From Nitrospirota bacterium (GTDB lineage Bacteria; Nitrospirota_A; Leptospirillia; Leptospirillales; Leptospirillaceae), in NCBI GenBank assembly GCA_021829515.1, contig JAKBPM010000047.1:1-6099 (forward strand): 6,099 nt of DNA, read 5' to 3'. The notes beneath the pieces were generated by a model. The model worked only from the letters and a program-made list of their open reading frames with translations, was not told the origin of the DNA and ran no database searches. Shown piece after piece: positions 1-4,870 of the stretch. Positions within the stretch are counted from its first letter, which is position 1. Every line of letters begins with the position of its first letter. Both the position numbers and the translations under genes were made by a program.

Positions 1-259
1 AGAAGATCACAGCTCCCAACAGGAGCCGGTGGCGGGGAATGATTTCTGCGATAATGCCGGAAAAACCCTGGAAAATGACCGTTCCCACCCCGATCATTGC
101 CGTAGCGATTCCTATGTCCTGAAATGACCAGTGGTGATTTTTCAGGTAGTCGTTCAAAAACGGAACGCCTACCCCAATAATCTCTCCCAGAAAAAAATTC
201 ACGAGATAGAGTCCGGACAGACTGATTTTCGATGGCGTTGTAGGAGAGGAGAGAGGCAT
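1..259 (-). CDS. MFS transporter, N-terminal part (runs off window)
   Basis: The first 86 codons of an inner-membrane MFS transporter can be read; the rest lies beyond the left edge. Translation starts MPLSSPTTPSKISLSGLYLV. A hydrophobic first membrane segment covers about residues 14-34 and a second about 50-70. A loop resembling MFS motif A follows (GFSGIIAEIIPRHR, about residues 65-78). The ATG at 257-259 is preceded by AGGAAG four bases upstream, which supports this start. The protein aligns with the complete transporter at 685-1968: NF-x-x-G-x-I-x-x-G, P-x-L-x-x-Y-L, H-W, F-x-Q-x-x-x-G-x-x-A are shared in order with one single-residue gap. The two are therefore paralogues transcribed in the same direction. 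Substrate is unknown; proton-coupled export of a small molecule is the usual role but is not shown here. Confidence 0.85.
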   Translation of the reverse strand, partial: MPLSSPTTPSKISLSGLYLVNFFLGEIIGVGVPFLNDYLKNHHWSFQDIGIATAMIGVGTVIFQGFSGIIAEIIPRHRLLLGAVIF

Positions 260-263
260 TAAG

Positions 264-269
264 CTTCCT
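264..269 (-). promoter_or_regulatory. Ribosome binding site of the partial MFS gene
   Basis: On the minus strand AGGAAG is followed by CTTA and then ATG. The four-base spacing is short but workable, and the site fixes the start of the partial transporter gene at 259. Confidence 0.6.
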
Positions 270-352
270 GTCGGGTTTTTGATTTACTTGTTTCGTCAGT
301 TCGAAAAATTCTTCTGGAACGAATCCATTGATTTTTTCCATTGCTCATCGCG

Positions 353-454
353 TCATGAGGTTCGGTCAATCCATTTCGGTTGCCAGGGAATTTCGGGTGT
401 TCCATTTTCATCGCGCAAGCGCTGGGCTATCTCTTTCATGAGAGAGGCGAACAT
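353..454 (-). CDS. Possible 33-residue small protein between the MFS genes
   Basis: This short ORF begins MFASLMKEIAQRLRDENGTP and ends PKWIDRTS. It has a good Shine-Dalgarno sequence (GAAGGA, six bases before the ATG), and an in-frame TGA immediately upstream bounds the start. The first half would form a charged amphipathic helix. After the TGA stop at 353-355 the same frame stays open for 18 more codons (RDEQWKKSMDSFQKNFSN) to a stop at 296-298. The residues on both sides of the stop look similarly protein-like, so a slightly longer gene interrupted by a nonsense mutation is possible. It lies upstream of the partial MFS gene on the same strand and could share its transcript. No family is recognised. 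Confidence 0.35.
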   Translation of the reverse strand: MFASLMKEIAQRLRDENGTPEIPWQPKWIDRTS

Positions 455-684
455 GTGTCATCCTTCAGTCTGAGCGGCCGTTTTGGGCAAGGCTCTCTTG
501 TGTGGTGCTCGCTAGAAGTCAGGATCAATCTACACCTGTCATCAGGTCCCTTTTACAATACACTGTTTCCCCATCATCTAAAGTACCTGCCCATCAACAG
601 GCGAAGAGCCGACGATGCCGGGGCTTTGTTCTCGGATATCAAGACGTCGTCACGAACTCCAGGAAAAAAGTCAGTTGCCCCAGA

Positions 685-1968
685 TCAGATCTCCTCATCT
701 CTATCCCTTGCACTGATTATCCCCGTCTTTTTTGTGAATCCTCCAAAGTGGTTCCCGGCAAGATGCAGAATCCAGATTCCCATGGATATGCCCGAAAGCA
801 AAAGCAAGGTTCTGTCTATTCCCCAGAGTTCCATGGACTCTCCCGACAGAAGCTGGCTCAATGAGGCGCCCAGAGAAACCACCGCTCCTGCGATTCCCTG
901 CAGCAAGTTGAACCGTCCGGTTCCTCTGGCAAACTCGGAAACAAAAACAGGGAGAAGGACGGAGAAGACTCCTGTCACCATTCCGTCCAGGATCTGCCCA
1001 AGCAGCATGCCTCCCATGGAGGTGGCCCAAAAAAGGATCCCTCCCCTCAGGGACAAAAGAAGAAAAAAGGCGCTCAGAAGGTTACGTGTTCCAAATCGCC
1101 GGATAATGGAAGGCGCCAGCAGGGAAAAGGGAATCATGATCCCCTGTGTGACAAGCATCATAATGGCCATCACCCTTCCCGGAGGTCCAGGAGGTAATGA
1201 GGGAATTCCCGAAAGCTTTTCTCCGGCCAAAGGAAGCATGGTGGTATTTGCGATGAAAAAAAGAAAAAGAAGTGAGAGAAAAAAAATCAGTGAAGGGGTG
1301 AAAAGACGAGAGACCGGAAGAATGACGCCCAACTCTTCCGCTTCTCGGGCCCTGATCGGATCGATCTTTTTTCCGGGAACGCCAAGCAACAAAAATCCTG
1401 CGGCAAGCGCAGAGAGTCCATAAAAGTCAAAAATATTGAACGAAAGGAATTGACTCGTCAAAAAAATCACCGAAATTGCTCCAAAAACGGACCCGGCATG
1501 GGCCGCCCCCTGTGCTTTCCCCATCACGCCAGCAAAATATTTATTGCCGACCAGACCCATGGCCACTGAGCCCAGAACCGGCACAATTCCCGCTTGGGAG
1601 ACCCCGATAAGAACCTGGGAAAGAAGAATGCGAGCAAAGGAGAGGTGAGAACCGTTAAGAAGAAAACATCCTGCGGCAAACAGGGAGACGAGGATCAGAA
1701 AGAAGGTTCTTTTTGCCACGATCCGATCGGCCAGGCTCCCTGCGATCGGCTGTGCCAGAAAAATGACAAGATTTCCAAAAGCCAAAGACTCTCCCACCCG
1801 AACAGCCTGCCAGTGTTCGGTCAGGAGGAGGTAGACGGACAGGAGAGGCATGATGCCGGTCTGGATGTCTCCCACAAGAAAATTGGCGGCCAAAAAGGCT
1901 CCCCTTCCAGGAAAGGCCCGACCGAAAAGAGGCTCTCTCCCCAGGTCATGAGGTGGTTGAGGAGTCAT
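685..1968 (-). CDS. MFS transporter, complete (427 aa)
   Basis: This is a 427-residue inner-membrane transporter of normal MFS length with about twelve hydrophobic segments. The first runs from about residue 23 to 48. MFS motif A follows transmembrane segment 2 as GSLADRIVAKR (about 77-87), and a related loop RRFGTRNLL (about 290-298) lies in the second half, as expected of the internal repeat. A hydrophilic central loop spans about residues 200-220. The tail is charged (RDRDEEI). The start at 1968 overlaps the stop of the upstream transposase remnant as ATGA. The ribosome site is weak (AGG about eight bases upstream), so translation may depend on read-in from upstream. The N-terminal third is clearly paralogous to the partial transporter at 1-259. 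Substrate cannot be inferred; a drug or metabolite exporter is the default guess. Confidence 0.9.
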   Translation of the reverse strand: MTPQPPHDLGREPLFGRAFPGRGAFLAANFLVGDIQTGIMPLLSVYLLLTEHWQAVRVGESLAFGNLVIFLAQPIAGSLADRIVAKRTFFLILVSLFAAGCFLLNGSHLSFARILLSQVLIGVSQAGIVPVLGSVAMGLVGNKYFAGVMGKAQGAAHAGSVFGAISVIFLTSQFLSFNIFDFYGLSALAAGFLLLGVPGKKIDPIRAREAEELGVILPVSRLFTPSLIFFLSLLFLFFIANTTMLPLAGEKLSGIPSLPPGPPGRVMAIMMLVTQGIMIPFSLLAPSIIRRFGTRNLLSAFFLLLSLRGGILFWATSMGGMLLGQILDGMVTGVFSVLLPVFVSEFARGTGRFNLLQGIAGAVVSLGASLSQLLSGESMELWGIDRTLLLLSGISMGIWILHLAGNHFGGFTKKTGIISARDRDEEI

Positions 1969-2249
1969 TGGACTGCCTGAACAGGTTGATCGCGAGGACG
2001 CATGCCCTCAGGGGGGGAGTGAAAGAGGGTCCCGGCAATCAGTGAACTCTGATCGTTGGAGATTTTTCCCGGGAAGGTTTTTTTTGCTCGGACGTGGAGC
2101 ACGCAATAGGCCGTGCTCCGACAACGGGAACATTGATGCTCGTCCGGCCAGAGAGTTTTTTTAAGGGCCCCAGTGCACTGTTCTTGTGCACTGCACAGGC
2201 TCTTAAATTCCGGGAGGCAAAATCCATTCTGAAATGAGTTGTGATCCAT
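1965..2249 (-). pseudogene. IS1595-family transposase remnant (N-terminal zinc-ribbon part)
   Basis: Translation from the ATG at 2247-2249 gives MDHNSFQNGFCLPEF, then EQC, LWPDEHQCSRCRSTAYC, and DQSSLIAGTLFHS. This order matches the N-terminus of IS1595-type transposases: FQ-G-LPEF, EQC-x-x-x-L, WP-x-x-x-x-C-x-x-C, then the QTSLTAGTIFHS-like segment. A plausible GGAGG lies 11 bases upstream of this ATG. Homology stops after FHS at about 2016, where the full-length protein should continue through its DDE catalytic domain. Instead 16 unrelated codons lead to a stop at 1965. The second zinc knuckle, normally F-Q-C-x-x-C-N, reads FPGKISN, so both cysteines are lost. This is a truncated, decaying copy without its catalytic core. 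An in-frame upstream ATG at 2324 would add 25 residues but is not supported by the family. Confidence 0.75.
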
Positions 2250-2347
2250 GAAGATTTGAGCCTCCGGCAGAAAAGATCTGCCTATGGTGCTTATTGTGCT
2301 ATATGCCGGAATGAAGATCCTCACTGATCAGGCAAGGGAAAGGCACA

Positions 2348-2593
2348 GTGGAGATCCTTTCGGTTGTCAGCTGTTTTGATCATCCAGGGAGCAGTGTCCC
2401 TGTTCTTGAGTTAATTCATGAGGATGTTGTGTGTCTGCTGTTCTATAGGGATTATGCGGTATGTCTCCATAAGAAAGGAACTGCCTATTCCCGAGAGTCT
2501 TCCATTCAGTCCTGGGATTTTTGCCAGAGGCTCCAAATGCTCTTCCAGTGTTTGGATGAATACTTCTGGGATGGACGGTATCATGATGGATAA
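2348..2593 (+). CDS. Doubtful hypothetical ORF (81 codons)
   Basis: This ORF starts with GTG behind a purine-rich stretch (AAAGG, four bases upstream) and would encode an 81-residue cysteine-rich protein ending LDEYFWDGRYHDG. No family is recognised and no signal peptide or membrane segment stands out. The opposite strand is also open over most of the same stretch, so length alone is weak evidence. It may be debris next to the IS1595 remnant. It is listed because nothing else explains 2250-2600. Confidence 0.2.
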   Translation: MEILSVVSCFDHPGSSVPVLELIHEDVVCLLFYRDYAVCLHKKGTAYSRESSIQSWDFCQRLQMLFQCLDEYFWDGRYHDG

Positions 2594-2601
2594 GCAATAG
2601 A

Positions 2602-2721
2602 ATGGATCAATCCATCAGTCTCCCGGACGAAATGACCTCATTGGCAGATGGAGTTGATGCGTATGGACGGATATTGGTGATAAATCCGTCTGGAATGGAA
2701 AACAGGGGTGAGGTTAAGTGA
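2602..2721 (+). CDS. Possible 39-residue ORF directly upstream of the pirin gene
   Basis: The ORF begins MDQSISLPDEMTSLADGVDA and ends NPSGMENRGEVK. Its TGA stop lies seven bases before the pirin ATG, inside the pirin ribosome site. The opening ISLPDEM resembles the start of ribbon-helix-helix antitoxin-type proteins, but the expected helix-turn-helix continuation is absent, so this is only a resemblance. No Shine-Dalgarno sequence precedes the ATG. It could be a leader peptide coupled to the pirin gene, a gene remnant, or chance. Confidence 0.22.
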   Translation: MDQSISLPDEMTSLADGVDAYGRILVINPSGMENRGEVK

Positions 2722-2723
2722 GG
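2718..2723 (+). promoter_or_regulatory. Ribosome binding site that sets the pirin start
   Basis: GTGAGG is followed by ACAAA and then ATG at 2729. The five-base spacing is good. This favours the ATG at 2729 over an in-frame GTG at 2708, which would add seven residues unlike the family. Confidence 0.65.
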
Positions 2724-2728
2724 ACAAA

Positions 2729-3427
2729 ATGATTCAAATCCGGAAAAGCGGGGAACGGGGGCATTCAAACCATGGCTGGCTCGATAGCTACCACACATTT
2801 TCTTTTGGCGAATATTATGATCCGACCCAGATGCAATTTGGCAGTTTGCGGGTTATAAATGAGGATCGAGTACAGCCGGGGCAGGGGTTTGGGAAGCATG
2901 GTCACAAAGATATGGAGATCATCAGCTATGTGCTGTCTGGTGTTCTCAACCATCAGGACAGTATGGGAAATGGGTCAGCCATCGTTTCGGGAGATGTTCA
3001 ACGGATGACTGCGGGATCAGGGGTTACGCACAGTGAATCCAATGGATCCGGGAGCGAGCTGGTCCATTTCCTCCAGATATGGGTATTGCCAAAGACCATG
3101 GGGCTTCTTCCGGGATATGAGCAGAAACATTTCTCCTCCGAAGACAAGAAAAATCGGCTGTGTCTTCTGGGATCGTCCGATGGTCAGGATGGTTCCCTGA
3201 CGATCCATCAGGATATTCTCTTTTACGCAAGTCTACTGGAAGGGCAATTTGTTGTGAGATACACTTTTGGGCAAGGTCGCCGGGCTTATATTCAAGTCGT
3301 CCGTGGTTCTCTCGAGATCAATCGACAGGTGCTCAAATCAGGTGATGGTGCCAGGATCACGGAAGAATGTGAGATCTCTTTGAAAGGATTGCCTGATGCT
3401 GAGATACTGCTCTTCGATATGGTCTGA
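2729..3427 (+). CDS. Pirin family protein, YhhW/quercetin 2,3-dioxygenase type
   Basis: This 232-residue bicupin matches the length of Escherichia coli YhhW (231 aa). It opens MIQIRKSGERGHSNHGWLDS followed by YHTFSFGEYYDP, the pirin signature. Counting from this start, the metal ligands fall at the YhhW positions: His57 and His59 in GKHGHKDMEI, and His101 and Glu103 in THSESN. The HQDSMGN and TAGSGVTHSE cupin motifs are intact. The second, degenerate cupin half ends in AEILLFDMV. YhhW is known to bind a metal and to cleave quercetin in vitro; the physiological substrate of this group is uncertain, and a cytoplasmic location is expected. No operon partner is visible: the next gene on the same strand starts about 590 bp downstream. 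The gene looks intact. Confidence 0.95.
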   Translation: MIQIRKSGERGHSNHGWLDSYHTFSFGEYYDPTQMQFGSLRVINEDRVQPGQGFGKHGHKDMEIISYVLSGVLNHQDSMGNGSAIVSGDVQRMTAGSGVTHSESNGSGSELVHFLQIWVLPKTMGLLPGYEQKHFSSEDKKNRLCLLGSSDGQDGSLTIHQDILFYASLLEGQFVVRYTFGQGRRAYIQVVRGSLEINRQVLKSGDGARITEECEISLKGLPDAEILLFDMV

Positions 3428-3455
3428 AGGTGCTTTCGGGCAGAAGCCAACACCT
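3428..3455 (+). terminator. Weak hairpin just after the pirin gene
   Basis: AGGTG at 3428-3432 can pair with CACCT at 3451-3455, with an inner GCTT/AAGC pairing. No T-run follows, so if it ends transcription it is not a standard rho-independent terminator. Confidence 0.2.
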
Positions 3456-3605
3456 CTGGAAGACTTTTCGCATATTGTCTTTTCCTTCCCATCCCTTCTT
3501 GGAGGATTCAGTTCAGTGAAACGTTTGGAGCGGAGTTTTGTCCTGATCGTATAAAACAGACTTTTGGGGAACGGTAACGGGAATAACCTGGATGATTGGT
3601 TTTTT

Positions 3606-3632
3606 CAGTTGTCATCTGAAAGTTGACAACTG
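3606..3632. repeat. Perfect 9-bp inverted repeat with 9-bp spacer
   Basis: CAGTTGTCA at 3606-3614 is exactly complementary in inverse to TGACAACTG at 3624-3632, with TCTGAAAGT between. No T-run follows on either strand: the adjoining T-run lies before it on the plus strand and would be A on the minus transcript. It therefore does not look like a terminator. It could be an operator for a dimeric regulator or an RNA hairpin. No cognate regulator gene lies in the window. Confidence 0.6.
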
Positions 3633-3701
3633 GTTTAGGTAATGGTTTCTGGCAAACGTGTTTGATTCCATGCTCGGGGTGATTGATCGAGCCAAGGGAG
3701 C

Positions 3702-3809
3702 ATGATTGCCTGTTTCGGTTTTTTTGTATGTGCTTCTATGTTTATTGGGCACTCCTCCCGGTTAATGGTGTGGCAGCCAGGAGAAGCTGTTTATCAGTTC
3801 GAGGATTAA
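3702..3809 (+). CDS. Doubtful 35-codon ORF with hydrophobic N-terminus
   Basis: The ORF begins MIACFGFFVCASMFIGHSSR and ends EAVYQFED. The first 16 residues are strongly hydrophobic, like a signal or membrane segment. AAGGGAG precedes the ATG but only one base separates them, which is too close for efficient initiation. No family is recognised, and the hydrophobic stretch partly reflects a run of T. Chance is the likeliest explanation. Confidence 0.15.
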   Translation: MIACFGFFVCASMFIGHSSRLMVWQPGEAVYQFED

Positions 3810-4009
3810 GTCCCAGGAGCATTGGTCAGCAGGTTGCTGAGCAAATGCTTTTCCCATTGGGATCGATCGACAGGAGATAGTGCGCCGATCACAACAAATT
3901 GGATGACAGGTTTTCCCGATCATGCTCTCTGTCCGGATAAAAATTCACATAAATATTGTGTGTCTACCAAGCGATGGCGGTTTTTTAAGGCATCAGACTA
4001 ATGTTCAAC

Positions 4010-4014
4010 AGGAG
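4010..4014 (+). promoter_or_regulatory. Ribosome binding site of fic
   Basis: AGGAG is followed by AGTCA and then ATG at 4020, an ideal five-base spacing. It supports this start over the next in-frame Met at codon 21. Confidence 0.7.
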
Positions 4015-4019
4015 AGTCA

Positions 4020-4736
4020 ATGTCTTCTTCAATCAAGGCTGTTCTTGGGATTTCGTGGGATCCCAATTGTGTGACTTTAATGGATTCTTTTCAGAAAAAA
4101 GAATTACGTATCGTCCTTTTCAGGTTGAAGAAGATATTGCCCGATTTTGTTTTTTGTGACGCAAGATTAGAAGAAAATCCACTGACTTTTTCTGAAGTGA
4201 AGACGCTGATGGATGGTGTCTCAATCGGTGGTCGGAAAATCTCGGATGTCGAACAGGTATTGAGTCTTAAAAGGGCCTGGAGCAGGCTTGCCTTGATTGT
4301 ATCAGACGGCTCATTCGGACTGACAAAAGAGATCTTTTGTGAGGTGAACGCACTCGTGGCTTTTGAAGAGTCTCTGGAATGGGGGAAATTTAGAACCGGT
4401 AACCTCGTGATCGGGGGAACGTCCTACAACCCCCCAAGGTGGGAAGAGCTGCCTGATCGTTTTGCTCGTGGCATTGAGGTGATCGAGTCGATAGACAACC
4501 CGCTGGAGCGTGCTATGGCATTTTCGTTGTGGACAGCCAGAGAGCAGTTCTTTTTTGATGGGAACAAGAGAACTGGAAGAATCATGATGTCGGGTGAGCT
4601 GATGAAGAACGGATTTGACGCAGTTTCGATTCCTGACTCTTTCCGACTTGAGTTCAACGAAAAGATGCTTCGATTCTATGACAGTGGCGATGCTACGGAA
4701 ATGATGAAATTCTTTGACATTCCTCCCCATGGCTAA
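4020..4736 (+). CDS. Fic-domain protein with Gln in place of the catalytic His; C-terminus altered by IS
   Basis: This 238-residue protein is of the Fic/Doc fold. Most Fic enzymes transfer AMP or another phosphate-containing group from a nucleotide to a target protein hydroxyl. The beta-hairpin flap is clear (FRTGNLVIGGTSYNPP, about 124-139). The active loop reads EQFFFDGNKRTGR (175-187), where the usual motif is HPFx(D/E)GN(G/K)R. Asp180, Gly181, Asn182, Lys183, Arg184 and Arg187 are present, but the general-base His is Gln176. Normal AMPylation may thus be lost or changed; similar Gln-bearing relatives probably exist, as I recall the FFFDGNKRTGR form. An N-terminal RLEENPLT (49-56) may correspond to the E-G-N segment of the autoinhibitory helix, without its usual Ser/Thr. 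The C-terminal EFNEKMLRFYDSGDATEMMKF is family-like. The final FDIPPHG and the TAA lie in the right end of the adjoining IS, so the natural tail is missing. Confidence 0.9.
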   Translation: MSSSIKAVLGISWDPNCVTLMDSFQKKELRIVLFRLKKILPDFVFCDARLEENPLTFSEVKTLMDGVSIGGRKISDVEQVLSLKRAWSRLALIVSDGSFGLTKEIFCEVNALVAFEESLEWGKFRTGNLVIGGTSYNPPRWEELPDRFARGIEVIESIDNPLERAMAFSLWTAREQFFFDGNKRTGRIMMSGELMKNGFDAVSIPDSFRLEFNEKMLRFYDSGDATEMMKFFDIPPHG

Positions 4737-4870
4737 AGCCAGGGGATTCCCACGATCACTCTTGGGATTTACTGCTTCATCGATCCCTTTTGTTGATGGG
4801 CATCTCCACAGTCTCACCTCCGGTGCCCCCGGATGTATTCTGTTTCACGAAAGCGAAACGCTTGATGTTG
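4714..4870 (-). ncRNA. Predicted omega RNA at the tnpB 3' end and IS right end
   Basis: In IS200/IS605 elements the TnpB guide RNA covers the 3' end of tnpB and the right end, and the guide is the flanking DNA just past the boundary. Here that gives a scaffold ending at 4714, with the guide read from the minus strand of about 4713-4694, which is fic coding DNA. Two stems support the scaffold: TCCCA 4748-4752 with TGGGA 4763-4767, and the terminal hairpin at 4725-4745. The 5' limit inside tnpB is not visible and the coordinate given is approximate. Confidence 0.5.
4725..4745. repeat. Right-end hairpin of the IS, containing the fic stop codon
   Basis: CCCC (4725-4728) and TGGCT (4730-4734) pair with AGCCA (4737-4741) and GGGG (4742-4745), leaving one bulged A and an AA loop. 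Hairpins with a GGCTTTAGCC-type core flanked by CCCC and GGGG are characteristic of IS605-type right ends, where TnpA binds. The fic TAA stop (4734-4736) falls at the stem/loop junction. Confidence 0.75.

Larger units (their letters stand above)
260..684. other. Gap between the two MFS genes
   Basis: Apart from the small ORF at 353-454 no convincing gene is seen here. A short perfect inverted repeat (ACCTG TCAT CAGGT) lies at 534-547. A run of six T on the minus strand (about 664-669) follows the stop of the complete MFS gene by some 15 bases. The only stem before it is AGAT/ATCT, so a rho-independent terminator is not convincing. No clear sigma-70 promoter for the downstream MFS gene was found. 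Confidence 0.5.
3428..4019. other. Long intergenic region between pirin and fic
   Basis: About 590 bp separate the pirin and fic genes. No open frame here has a recognisable family or convincing length. The region contains the weak hairpin after pirin, a perfect inverted repeat at 3606-3632, a doubtful 35-codon ORF at 3702-3809, and an AT-rich stretch around 3940-3962 that may hold the fic promoter. No clean -35/-10 pair could be assigned there. It may be a degraded former gene, but no remnant is identifiable. Confidence 0.5.

Noticed and set aside
263..341. Minus-strand frame MEKINGFVPEEFFELTKQVN continuing into the partial MFS gene
   Set aside because: The first 28 residues look protein-like, but the frame has only a weak ribosome site and then runs out of frame through the MFS coding region with an implausible composition.
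380..1423. Long 347-codon plus-strand frame opposite the MFS gene
   Set aside because: It lies almost wholly antisense to the clear MFS coding sequence, is very rich in Pro, Ser, Arg and Lys, and has no recognisable domain. It is a shadow of the real gene.
2367..2597. 76-codon minus-strand frame
   Set aside because: Its composition is rich in His, Pro, Asn and Gln without pattern, it lacks a ribosome site, and no family is recognised.
3683..3880. 65-codon plus-strand frame between pirin and fic
   Set aside because: No ribosome site, domain or plausible protein composition was found.
4725..4745. Hairpin after fic as a rho-independent terminator
   Set aside because: No T-run follows on the plus strand, and the sequence matches an IS605-type right-end hairpin instead. 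It may still slow convergent transcription.
4311..4817. 168-codon minus-strand frame overlapping fic
   Set aside because: It is antisense to a well-supported Fic protein with conserved motifs, and it shows no family features of its own.
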